From Serratia quinivorans (lineage in GTDB: Bacteria; Pseudomonadota; Gammaproteobacteria; Enterobacterales; Enterobacteriaceae), in assembly GCF_946227985.1 (NCBI RefSeq), contig NZ_CAMKGL010000006.1, positions 1 through 64,000 of the forward strand: a stretch of 64,000 nt of DNA. The letters run 5' to 3'. Shown piece by piece: positions 53,415-62,334 of this stretch (the stretch's first letter is position 1; each line of letters starts with the position of its first letter). A program made the translations under genes and the position numbers. The notes under the pieces are model-generated. The model was given only the letters and a program-made list of their open reading frames with translations, ran no database searches and was not told the DNA's origin.

Positions 53415-54146
53415 ATGAGCGAAATTATTTACGGTATTCATGCCGTCAAGGCCCTGTTAGATAACGATCCGCAACGCTTCCTTGAAGTGTTTATTCTCAA
53501 AGGGCGTGACGATCGCCGCTTGCAGCCGCTGATCGCGGAGCTGGAAGCGACCGGGATTGTTATCCAGGTGGCGAACCGCCAGTGGCTGGATGAGAAGGTC
53601 GAGGGCGCGGTGCATCAGGGGATTATCGCCCGGGTGCGCGAAGGGCGTCAGTATCAGGAAAACGATTTGCCGGCACTGTTGGAAAGCGTGGATACGCCTT
53701 TCCTGCTGGTGTTGGACGGCGTGACTGACCCGCACAACCTCGGTGCCTGCCTTCGCAGTGCCGATGCGGCCGGTGTACACGCGGTGATCGTCCCGCGCGA
53801 TCGATCTGCCCAGTTGAATGCGACTGCCAAGAAAGTGGCCTGCGGCGCGGCGGAAAACGTTCCGTTGATTCGCGTCACCAACCTGGCGCGTACCCTGCGT
53901 TTACTGCAGGAAATGAACGTCTGGGTCGTCGGCACTGCCGGCGAAGCCGATCACACTTTGTTCCAGAGCAAAATGACTGGCCCAATGGCGCTGGTGATGG
54001 GGGCAGAGGGCGAAGGTATGCGTCGTCTGACTCGTGAGCACTGTGATGAGTTGATCAGCATCCCAATGGCCGGGACGGTGTCTTCACTGAATGTTTCAGT
54101 CGCCACCGGCATCTGCCTGTTTGAAGCAGTACGTCAGCGCAGCTGA
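53415..54146 (+). CDS. rlmB: 23S rRNA Gm2251 methyltransferase RlmB
   Basis: A 243-residue SPOUT-family 2'-O-methyltransferase. An N-terminal L30-like domain (about 1-80) precedes the knotted catalytic domain with [19 protein letters not shown] and [10 protein letters not shown]. It follows rnr and ends at a terminator; the E. coli yjfIJK genes that follow rlmB are absent here. Confidence 0.96.
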   Translation: MSEIIYGIHAVKALLDNDPQRFLEVFILKGRDDRRLQPLIAELEATGIVIQVANRQWLDEKVEGAVHQGIIARVREGRQYQENDLPALLESVDTPFLLVLDGVTDPHNLGACLRSADAAGVHAVIVPRDRSAQLNATAKKVACGAAENVPLIRVTNLARTLRLLQEMNVWVVGTAGEADHTLFQSKMTGPMALVMGAEGEGMRRLTREHCDELISIPMAGTVSSLNVSVATGICLFEAVRQRS

Positions 54147-54153
54147 TTTACCG

Positions 54154-54186
54154 ATAAGGGCGCAGAATTTTGCGCCCTTATTACTT
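54154..54186 (+). terminator. Terminator after rlmB
   Basis: TAAGGGCGCA-GAATTT-TGCGCCCTTA followed by TTAC, 8 bases after the rlmB stop. The T-run is short. Confidence 0.7.
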
Positions 54187-54275
54187 TCTCAATTCCCACC
54201 CTGTGATCTCACCTGCGGCAGAAATCCCCCTGACGACCATACTTACTCCTGACGCTTTTATCAGGGAGCAAGCCG

Positions 54276-55910
54276 ATGGTCTGGAATACACACACCGTTT
54301 TTAATCAGCCGAAGCCGTTGGGGAACAGCAATCTTTTCCTGTCCGATACGCCACTGCATGAGGCGATACAGCGCGAGCAATCCGGTTGGGATGTGGAAGT
54401 GCTGGCTTCGTTGGGGCAGCAGTTGGGGACTCAGGAATCGCTGGAGCTGGGGCGATTGGCCAATGCCAACCCACCGGAGCTGCTGCGTTATGATGCCACC
54501 GGCCAGCGGTTGGACGACGTCCGTTTCCATCCCGCCTGGCACATCCTGATGCAAGGCTTGATCGCCAACCGTGTGCATAACCTGCCGTGGCAGGAGGATG
54601 CCCGTATTGGTTCCTTCGTGGCGCGCGCCGCGCGTTTTGTGCTGCATGCTCAGGTTGAAGCCGGCACCTTGTGCCCGGTGACCATGACCTTTGGCGCTAT
54701 CCCACTGCTGCAGCGTTCTCTGCCGGCAGAGTTCCAATCCTGGTTAACGCCGCTGCTCTCCGATCGTTACGATGCGCATGTGCTGCCCGGTGGGCAAAAG
54801 CGCGGCTTGCTGATTGGCATGGGCATGACAGAAAAGCAGGGGGGTTCCGACGTGTTGAGTAATACCACCACGGCAACGCCGCTGGCTGCTCGTGGCCCGG
54901 GGGAGGCATACCGACTGGTGGGGCATAAATGGTTCTTCTCGGTACCGCAAAGCGATGCGCATCTGGTGTTGGCACAGGCCGAAGGGGGGCTGTCGTGCTT
55001 CTTCCTGCCGCGCATACTGCCGGACGGCACCCGCAATGCAATACGACTGGAGCGGCTGAAGGATAAGCTGGGCAATCGTTCCAATGCCAGCGGTGAGGTT
55101 GAGTTTCAGGACGCCAGCGCCTGGCTGGTGGGCGAGGAAGGGGATGGCGTGCGGCATATCCTGAAAATGGGCGGCCTGACGCGCTTTGACTGTGCATTGG
55201 GCAGCCACGGTTTGATGCGACGTGGGCTATCGGTAGCCTTGTACCATGCTCTGCAACGGCAGGCGTTCGGCAAACCCTTGATCGAACAACCGATGATGCG
55301 TCAGGTGTTGGCACGGATGGCACTGCGGCTGGAGGGGCAAACGGCGGCCTTGATGCGCCTGGCGCGAGCCTATGACAGCACGGGGGCCACGGCCCCCTTG
55401 GAGCAGGGGCTGTGTCGGGTGATGACCCCGGCGGCGAAGTTTGAAGTCTGCCGACAGGGCATTCCTTTTGTCGGCGAAGCGATGGAGGCACTGGGCGGTA
55501 TCGGCTACTGCGAAGAGAGTGAGCTGCCGCGGCTGTACCGCGAAATGCCGGTGAACAGCATTTGGGAAGGTTCTGGCAATATCATGTGTCTGGACGTGAT
55601 GCGAGCCTGGGGGAAGCTGCCGGTGGTACAGGAAGCCCTGGAGCTTGAATTTGGTGAGGTCAGGGGACAGAACCGTCACTTTGATCGCCAGTGGCGGCAG
55701 ATGCTCCAGTTGATGCGCAAACCACAGGAGGAGCAGGGACGGGCAGTCACTGGCGTGTTATTCAATCTGTTCGCCGCGGCGCAGCTTCTGCGCTACAGTT
55801 CACCGCCGTTAGCGGAAGCCTGGTGCCAAATGATGCTCGATACCCGTGGTGAGCGGATATTACCAGACCGTCTGTGCGAGACGTTGTTTGCCCGAGCGAT
55901 GGGAGGCTAG
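54276..55910 (+). CDS. aidB: Acyl-CoA dehydrogenase-like DNA-alkylation response protein AidB
   Basis: A 544-residue flavoprotein related to acyl-CoA dehydrogenases; in E. coli it is induced by Ada and binds FAD and DNA. The conserved segments LCPVTMTFGAIPLL, GMTEKQGGSD, GHKWFFSVPQSDAH and EALGGIGYCEESELPR are present. AGGGAGCAAGCCG stands before the ATG. It is monocistronic and upstream of yjfL. Confidence 0.94.
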   Translation: MVWNTHTVFNQPKPLGNSNLFLSDTPLHEAIQREQSGWDVEVLASLGQQLGTQESLELGRLANANPPELLRYDATGQRLDDVRFHPAWHILMQGLIANRVHNLPWQEDARIGSFVARAARFVLHAQVEAGTLCPVTMTFGAIPLLQRSLPAEFQSWLTPLLSDRYDAHVLPGGQKRGLLIGMGMTEKQGGSDVLSNTTTATPLAARGPGEAYRLVGHKWFFSVPQSDAHLVLAQAEGGLSCFFLPRILPDGTRNAIRLERLKDKLGNRSNASGEVEFQDASAWLVGEEGDGVRHILKMGGLTRFDCALGSHGLMRRGLSVALYHALQRQAFGKPLIEQPMMRQVLARMALRLEGQTAALMRLARAYDSTGATAPLEQGLCRVMTPAAKFEVCRQGIPFVGEAMEALGGIGYCEESELPRLYREMPVNSIWEGSGNIMCLDVMRAWGKLPVVQEALELEFGEVRGQNRHFDRQWRQMLQLMRKPQEEQGRAVTGVLFNLFAAAQLLRYSSPPLAEAWCQMMLDTRGERILPDRLCETLFARAMGG

Positions 55911-55997
55911 GGAAAACAGTAGCGCTACAGCGGAAAAAGCTTTTTAATTCAGCACTTGGCCCGTAAGGGATACTGACCTCTGACCAGGAAACATGAC

Positions 55998-56396
55998 ATG
56001 GATATTCTCAGCGCGTTGGCGGCATTCGCCTCTTATTTCTTCAGTGGCTTTGCCATGGTTCTGGTGTTCTTGTTTGTTTATACCCGCATTACACCGCATG
56101 ACGAATGGGCGTTGATCAAGGCCGACAATCAGTCAGCCGCTTTTGGATTCGTTGGTGCCTGCCTGGGTTATGTGATCCCGCTGGCCAGCGCGGCGATCAA
56201 CTCGGTCAGCCTGCTGGACTACCTGCTATGGGGCGTGGTGGCGTTGGTGGTACAACTGCTGCTGTTTGCGGCGGTGAAAATCTATATGCCGCGTATCAGC
56301 GACAAGATTGAGTCCAATCACGTCGCCGCCGGGATTTTCCTGGGGGGCGTGTCAATCAGCGGCGGCATACTGAATGCGGCCTGCATGACCTACTAA
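55998..56396 (+). CDS. yjfL: DUF350 inner-membrane protein YjfL
   Basis: A 132-residue protein with four hydrophobic helices, the DUF350 pattern, with both conserved halves. In E. coli it belongs to the yjfIJKLMC operon upstream of aidB. Here it stands alone after aidB and its neighbours are missing. Its stop overlaps that of yjfN on the other strand. Function unknown. Confidence 0.88.
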   Translation: MDILSALAAFASYFFSGFAMVLVFLFVYTRITPHDEWALIKADNQSAAFGFVGACLGYVIPLASAAINSVSLLDYLLWGVVALVVQLLLFAAVKIYMPRISDKIESNHVAAGIFLGGVSISGGILNAACMTY

Positions 56397-56668
56397 AGAT
56401 AGAGTATTGCAAAGGCGCGCCAGCCGGGCTGATGCGCCTGTTCTTCCATCCGCAGGATCCGGTAATAGCTCGCCCCATGCTCATCTGCCTTGCGGGCAAT
56501 CAATTGTTCTACATCCTGAGGCGAACCGGACAGGTTATTCAGGGTGATTTGTGCAATTTCGCTGAGTGGCGTAACGCGGTCTGCGGGTGCCAACTCAGCG
56601 GACTGGGCGTTGGCGCTGAGTAACCCCATTGAGAGCAGGAGGGCGGTGAGTGCGGCGGAGCGTGTCAT
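56393..56668 (-). CDS. yjfN: DUF1471 periplasmic stress protein YjfN
   Basis: A 91-residue secreted protein with a signal peptide (about 1-22, ANAQS-like end) and a DUF1471 (BhsA/McbA) domain at about 38-91. E. coli YjfN is a periplasmic protein implicated in activating DegP. The stop codon overlaps the yjfL stop by three bases. It lies downstream of bsmA, same strand. Confidence 0.85.
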   Translation of the reverse strand: MTRSAALTALLLSMGLLSANAQSAELAPADRVTPLSEIAQITLNNLSGSPQDVEQLIARKADEHGASYYRILRMEEQAHQPGWRAFAILYL

Positions 56669-56790
56669 GGCGTTCCCCTTGGTCGGATCCTGGACTCACG
56701 CCCGCAGGCTGCGGCGCGCTGACCGCCAGTGTGCAACAGCCAACTTCAGTCTGTGCAAAGCCAATGTAAATCTTATTAAAACTCCAGAGT

Positions 56791-57099
56791 TTACCGGTAA
56801 AGGATCGCCTGCGAATACCACTGGCCGGGAACCACGGTTTCACTGTTCATCATGATCATGTAATAGCGTGCGCCGCTGGCGTTGGCTTTCTTCTGAATTT
56901 CCGCTTCCACATCCATCGGACTGCCGCGAACCAGGGCGCTGGTGGTGCCCATTTTCACCAGACTGCCGGTTTGTGCCCGGGTTACCTCTTGTGCCTGCCC
57001 ATTGGGTGCAGGCGGGGCTTTTGGCGTCGTGGTCATCATGCCACAGGCACTAAGCAGCGTGACCAGCGTCAGGGGCAGAAGCAGATGGGACAGTTTCAT
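56791..57099 (-). CDS. bsmA: Biofilm/peroxide stress lipoprotein BsmA (YjfO)
   Basis: A 102-residue lipoprotein. The lipobox LLSAC places the modified Cys at about residue 19, followed by a Pro-rich linker and a DUF1471 domain (about 45-102) ending GQWYSQAILYR, as in E. coli BsmA. It is linked to biofilm and stress response. It is upstream of yjfN by 122 bases and divergent from yjfP. Confidence 0.9.
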   Translation of the reverse strand: MKLSHLLLPLTLVTLLSACGMMTTTPKAPPAPNGQAQEVTRAQTGSLVKMGTTSALVRGSPMDVEAEIQKKANASGARYYMIMMNSETVVPGQWYSQAILYR

Positions 57100-57225
57100 A
57101 GGGACCTCGACAAAACGGATAGCATGATTTCAGTGTAACTCATTATAAATTGGAACAGATTGAGCTAATGCTATTAAGCTCAAGTTTGCCATTATGAAGG
57201 CAAACAGCGACGCGGAGAAAAACGG

Positions 57226-57978
57226 ATGATTGAAATCTATGACGAGCGGGTGGGCGACACTGCGGTGATCCACGCGGTGCCTGCGGGGCAATATCACCGA
57301 CCATTGCCGACGGTATTTTTCTACCATGGCTATACCTCGTCGAAAGAAGTGTATGCCTACTTTGCCTATGCATTAGCCAGGGCAGGGTTTCGTGTGGTGC
57401 TGCCGGATGCCGATTTGCACGGCGAGCGTTTTGATGGCAATGAAGCAAAACGGCTGGCCGGTTTTTGGGAGATCCTTCGACGCAATATTGATGAGTTACC
57501 GGCGCTGAAGGCGCACTTTGAACAGCTCGGTCTGATTGCCGAGGGGCGCATTGGCGTGGGCGGTGCGTCAATGGGTGGCATGACGACATTGGGCAGCTTT
57601 GCCCGCTATCCGTGGGTGAAAGCGGCGGCCAGCCTGATGGGGGCCGGTTACTACACCTCTCTGGCACAAACGCTGTTCCCACCGCTGGATGAGCAGGGAA
57701 ATCCTTTGCCGAGCGAGGATTTTGATGCGCGCATTGCTATGCTGGCGGATTACGGCCTGGAGCAGCAGTTGGAGAAAATTGCCGATCGTCCTTTGCTGCT
57801 TTGGCACGGTGAGGCGGATGACCTGGTGCCGGCGGCGGAAAGCCTGCGGCTGGCGACCGAACTGCGCCAGAGTGGCTGGGACCGTCAATTGACGTTACTC
57901 ACTGAGCCCGGAGTCAAACACCGCATTACGCCACAGGCACTCAGTGCCACCGCCGATTTCTTCGTGCAATCGCTGTAA
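57226..57978 (+). CDS. yjfP: Alpha/beta-hydrolase esterase YjfP
   Basis: A 250-residue carboxylesterase. The nucleophile elbow GGASMGG (Ser about 109), a later Asp in WHGEADDLVP (about 205), and the His in GVKHRITP (about 230) give the catalytic triad. The HGY oxyanion region is at about 38. The natural substrate is unknown. It is divergent from bsmA, and the ula operon that follows it in E. coli is absent. Confidence 0.92.
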   Translation: MIEIYDERVGDTAVIHAVPAGQYHRPLPTVFFYHGYTSSKEVYAYFAYALARAGFRVVLPDADLHGERFDGNEAKRLAGFWEILRRNIDELPALKAHFEQLGLIAEGRIGVGGASMGGMTTLGSFARYPWVKAAASLMGAGYYTSLAQTLFPPLDEQGNPLPSEDFDARIAMLADYGLEQQLEKIADRPLLLWHGEADDLVPAAESLRLATELRQSGWDRQLTLLTEPGVKHRITPQALSATADFFVQSL

Positions 57979-58002
57979 AAAAGCCCCCTGCAGGCAGGGG
58001 GC
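57977..58002 (-). terminator. Terminator of yjfY
   Basis: On the minus strand GCCCCCTGC-CT-GCAGGGGGC is followed by TTTTTT. It lies just past the yjfP stop and terminates the oppositely transcribed yjfY. Confidence 0.85.
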
Positions 58003-58070
58003 CGATGGTGACTTTCGCATTTTAATTTACTGTTTTAGGCGCGAGTTGCTTCCCTGGTACTGCATTTTCC

Positions 58071-58337
58071 TTAACGATACAGTTCGGCGCTGACGTGGAT
58101 GGTGCTGTTGTTTTCAGGCTCATGCAGGGCAATAATCCGATAGGCGGTGGCGCCGCGCTGGTCGGCTATTTTGCTCACCTGGCTGGTGGCGTCATCCGGA
58201 GAAACCACATTCTGGTTCAGCGTGACGAAGCCAACGCTCTGACGTTGATCTGCCTGGTGTGAGGTGATCTCTGTCGCGGCCATGACGTTGGCAGAAAACA
58301 GTAAAGCAATGGCGGTAGCGATGGTGATGTGTTTCAT
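58071..58337 (-). CDS. yjfY: DUF1471 periplasmic protein YjfY
   Basis: An 88-residue secreted protein: signal peptide about 1-21 (FSANVMAA), DUF1471 domain about 30-88 ending HVSAELYR. It is the third DUF1471 gene within 2 kb. E. coli yjfY likewise precedes rpsF. Function unknown; family members respond to stress. Confidence 0.85.
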   Translation of the reverse strand: MKHITIATAIALLFSANVMAATEITSHQADQRQSVGFVTLNQNVVSPDDATSQVSKIADQRGATAYRIIALHEPENNSTIHVSAELYR

Positions 58338-58734
58338 AATTGCCTCTCTTAACTGTTTGCTTCAACGGCCTGACAGCCGGTGCCAGTGCAGCAAAAAGTT
58401 ATTTATATGTATTGAATAACCTCAAATCTTTTTCGTCGCGCTGTCTGCGGCGGATAACTACAATTTTAGACCTTCCGGCAGGATTAAAAAGGCCGTCATT
58501 TTGATGACCTCTTTCAAAAAAAATGAACGAAATTCATGCGGCAGTGATGATTTTATTGAGAGATTTTTTCAACTGATGGATTTGTGTACATAGGTTTTAC
58601 TGACAGCAAATCGTGCTATTTACGCATCCGCTTCGCATTACCGATAATAAGCCCCCTTCGCCCCTTGAGTTTTTCAGCCTGCGCAAGTATGATTACGCGT
58701 CATTTTTTCAGCCGCACACACATACACGTTCCTT
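58338..58734. other. YjfY-rpsF gap
   Basis: About 400 AT-rich bases with no gene recognised. It should hold the yjfY promoter on the minus strand and the promoter of the rpsF operon on the plus strand. Confidence 0.4.
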
Positions 58735-58769
58735 GCTTCCATGGGCCGCGGTTGACCCTGACAGGAGGC
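58735..58769 (+). promoter_or_regulatory. Probable S6:S18 autoregulatory leader of rpsF
   Basis: GCTTCC (58735-58740) pairs with GGAGGC (58764-58769), and inside it GGG pairs with CCC, leaving a loop that contains CCG. This is the arrangement described for the rpsF leader, where the S6:S18 complex binds an exposed CCG to repress the operon. It lies 26 bases before rpsF. Confidence 0.6.
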
Positions 58770-58776
58770 TGAATAA

Positions 58777-59193
<417 letters not shown>

Positions 59194-59199
59194 TTTACC

Positions 59200-59749
<550 letters not shown>

Positions 59750-59788
59750 TCGGCCGCCGTCTATTAACGACTTTAAGAGGATAAGGTA

Positions 59789-60241
59789 ATGCAAGTTATT
59801 CTGCTTGATAAAGTAGCAAACCTGGGCAGCCTGGGTGATCAAGTTAACGTTAAAGCGGGCTACGCCCGTAACTTCCTGGTACCACAGGGCAAAGCTGTTC
59901 CTGCTACCAAGAAAAACGTAGAGTTCTTCGAAGTACGCCGTGCAGAACTGGAAGCCAAACTGGCTGAAATTCTGACTGCTGCTGAAGCTCGCGCAACCAA
60001 GATCAACGAACTGGGTTCAGTCACCATCGCGTCTAAATCAGGCGACGAAGGTAAACTGTTCGGCTCTATCGGCACCCGCGACATCGCTGACGCAGTTACT
60101 GCGGCAGGCGTTGAAGTTGCCAAGAGCGAAGTTCGTCTGCCGAATGGCGTTCTGCGTACCACTGGTGAACACGAAGTTCAGTTCCAGGTACACAGCGACG
60201 TATTCGCACAGCTGAATGTAGTTGTGGTAGCAGAAGCTTAA
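59789..60241 (+). CDS. rplI: 50S ribosomal protein L9
   Basis: A 150-residue protein: N-terminal domain [22 protein letters not shown], long connecting helix, and C-terminal rRNA-binding domain. It is the last gene of the operon, with a terminator 20 bases after its stop. Confidence 0.97.
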   Translation: MQVILLDKVANLGSLGDQVNVKAGYARNFLVPQGKAVPATKKNVEFFEVRRAELEAKLAEILTAAEARATKINELGSVTIASKSGDEGKLFGSIGTRDIADAVTAAGVEVAKSEVRLPNGVLRTTGEHEVQFQVHSDVFAQLNVVVVAEA

Positions 60242-60261
60242 TCGCTGCTGCTCACCAAGTT

Positions 60262-60288
60262 AAAACGCCAGCCTTGTGCTGGCGTTTT
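60262..60288 (+). terminator. Terminator after rplI
   Basis: AAAACGCCAGC-CTTGT-GCTGGCGTTTTGCTTTT, typical of highly expressed ribosomal operons. Confidence 0.9.
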
Positions 60289-60350
60289 GCTTTTCTGCGT
60301 CAGGTAAATCGCGTTACCCTGTTATCACCTTGAGTGATGAGCAGCGGCAA

Positions 60351-60710
60351 ATGGCAGAGATTAACTTACAGCGTGTGTATGATTTTACTGGCCCGGCGCC
60401 AGTGAACTGCTATCTGATAGATCGGCTGTGGCCGCGAGGCGTCAGCAAGCAACGGCTACAGGGCGTGCAGTGGTTAAAGCAGGTGGCACCGGATAACGCA
60501 CTGCGGCAGTGGTTTCATCAGCACCTTGAGCAGTGGGAAGAGTTTGAAAGCCGCTACCGACGGCAGCTGGCGGAAAATGACGCCTGGCAGCCGCTGGTGG
60601 CATTATTACGGCAAGGTCAGCCCCTGACCCTGCTTTATGGTAGTAAAGACACACAGCACAACCAGGGCGTCGTGCTGCGCGACTTTCTGTTGGCGCAGTT
60701 AGCCGATTAA
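60351..60710 (+). CDS. DUF488 family protein (YeaO-like)
   Basis: A 119-residue protein with DUF488 signatures: an RVYD start and IDRLWPRGVSKQRL (about 23-36). WLKQVAPDNALRQWF, ESRYRRQL and LTLLYGSKDTQHNQGVVL follow. The function of the family is unproven. ATG 60351 is chosen; no strong ribosome site is visible. It lies between rplI and ytfB, where E. coli K-12 has no such gene, and its TAA overlaps the ytfB stop. Confidence 0.8.
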   Translation: MAEINLQRVYDFTGPAPVNCYLIDRLWPRGVSKQRLQGVQWLKQVAPDNALRQWFHQHLEQWEEFESRYRRQLAENDAWQPLVALLRQGQPLTLLYGSKDTQHNQGVVLRDFLLAQLAD

Positions 60711-61381
60711 CGCTCGCGGCGATAGCTGCCGTCTGCCTGACGGCGGAATAACACCTGCGTATTATCAGCGGTGGTGACGGAGAGCGCGGTGATCACGCCG
60801 TTAGTATCACGTTCAATCCGCACTTCCTGGCCGGCTTTCATGTTACTGAGCGGCTTGTCATTACCCTCCACCTGCGCCATGGCGAAGACTTCGTTCACCG
60901 GCAGGCTGTTGTCGCGGAACAGTTGCGCCAGTGTCTGGCCCGGCTGGATCTGGAAGCGTTGCCAGTTGCCCGCCGGTTCAGGTTCGGCAGCGTGCTGTTG
61001 CAGAGAATCATTTTGCAGATCGGCCCGCAATGGCACGCTGTTATCCTGCTGGGTAACCGGGAAAGGCTGCCCGCTGTTCTGTGAAGAGTAAGGCCATAGC
61101 AACGCCAGCAGCAGGATGATGCCGAAAATCAGGGTCCAGCGGCGGTGAAAATAGGGTAATGGCTCCATCCAACTGAAACCGTCCGGCAGATGCCAGATCT
61201 TCAGCAGTAACGCTTTGATACTTTGCCCCTTACCGTTTCCCGGTGGTTGTTCTGAATCCGGATCTTCTACCGCCTCTGGTGCGGAGCCTGGTTTCAGGCG
61301 CTGGCTGAAATTCAGCCAGGTGCGCAGCAATGGCTGGTAGATACGGGTGGTTTTCCTTCTCCTGGGCGAGATTCTGCCCAT
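60707..61381 (-). CDS. ytfB: OapA-family cell-division protein YtfB
   Basis: A 224-residue inner-membrane protein with a basic cytoplasmic N-terminus (about 1-80), one membrane helix (about 83-100), and a periplasmic OapA/LysM-like domain (about 140-224, FQIQPGQTLAQLFRDNSLP). E. coli YtfB binds glycans and localises to the septum. It is divergent from fklB and convergent with the DUF488 gene. Confidence 0.9.
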   Translation of the reverse strand: MGRISPRRRKTTRIYQPLLRTWLNFSQRLKPGSAPEAVEDPDSEQPPGNGKGQSIKALLLKIWHLPDGFSWMEPLPYFHRRWTLIFGIILLLALLWPYSSQNSGQPFPVTQQDNSVPLRADLQNDSLQQHAAEPEPAGNWQRFQIQPGQTLAQLFRDNSLPVNEVFAMAQVEGNDKPLSNMKAGQEVRIERDTNGVITALSVTTADNTQVLFRRQADGSYRRER

Positions 61382-61667
61382 GGTGACCTCTCTTCAACGG
61401 CGTAAAATATCAGGGTACAAAAGTCTGTACCGACGTCCCGATGCTCTTGTTTCAGTATAGTCCGCTAACTGATTGAAGTGAAAGGCAGCAGCAAACCCAT
61501 GCCTGTTGCGGCAGGCAATTCGCCTGGGGCGCGGGAGCGGGCGTTAACAGGAGGTTATTGTTTCTTTTTCTACGACAAAAGTCATCATTCTCCACACAAG
61601 ATTTTACCCGGCTTTACGGCGCTGTTATGCTGCGCTTTCGACTTTTTAAAGACTAAAGGAAAACCCC

Positions 61668-62288
61668 ATGACAACCCCTTCTTTTGACAGCGTTGAAGCT
61701 CAAGCGAGTTACGGGATTGGTTTACAGGTCGGCCAGCAGTTGCAAGAGTCCGGTCTGGAAGGTTTACAACCGGAAGCTTTGCTGGCAGGTTTGCGTGACG
61801 CGCTGGAAGGGAATGCCCCGGCGGTTCCGGTAGACGTGGTTCACCGTGCGCTGCGTGAAATTCACGAACGTGCCGATGCTGTGCGTCGCGATCGTCAGCA
61901 GGCGATGGCCGTTGAAGGTCAGAAATTCCTGGAAGACAACGCCAAGCGTGACGAAGTGACGCTGACCGAATCCGGTCTGCAGTTCTCCGTGTTGGAGCAG
62001 GGCGATGGCCCGATCCCGTCCCGTCAGGATCGCGTACGTGTGCATTACACCGGTCGTCTGATTAACGGCGACGTGTTTGACAGCTCTGTAGAGCGTGGCC
62101 AGCCGGCAGAATTCCCGGTCAGCGGCGTGATCCCAGGCTGGATCGAAGCGCTGACTCTGATGCCGGTCGGCTCCAAATGGCAGCTGTACATCCCACACGA
62201 CCTGGCCTACGGCGAACGTGGTGCAGGCGCATCCATCCCGCCATTCAGCGCGCTGGTGTTTGACGTAGAACTGCTGGAAATTCTGTAA
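61668..62288 (+). CDS. fklB: FKBP-type peptidyl-prolyl isomerase FklB (FKBP22)
   Basis: A 206-residue dimeric prolyl isomerase. The N-terminal helical dimerization domain (about 1-95) is followed by the FKBP domain with [20 protein letters not shown], and [16 protein letters not shown] near the end. AAAGGAAA precedes ATG. No signal peptide is seen. The length equals that of E. coli FklB. Confidence 0.95.
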   Translation: MTTPSFDSVEAQASYGIGLQVGQQLQESGLEGLQPEALLAGLRDALEGNAPAVPVDVVHRALREIHERADAVRRDRQQAMAVEGQKFLEDNAKRDEVTLTESGLQFSVLEQGDGPIPSRQDRVRVHYTGRLINGDVFDSSVERGQPAEFPVSGVIPGWIEALTLMPVGSKWQLYIPHDLAYGERGAGASIPPFSALVFDVELLEIL

Positions 62289-62303
62289 GTCACCGCAGCA
62301 TTT

Positions 62304-62330
62304 TTCAAGGGCGCCTTAACGGCGCCCTTA
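62304..62330. terminator. Hairpin between fklB and cpdB
   Basis: AAGGGCGCC-TTAAC-GGCGCCCTT followed on the plus strand by ATTGTTTATTT. It is close to both convergent stops and probably works on both strands. Confidence 0.75.
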
Positions 62331-62334
62331 TTGT

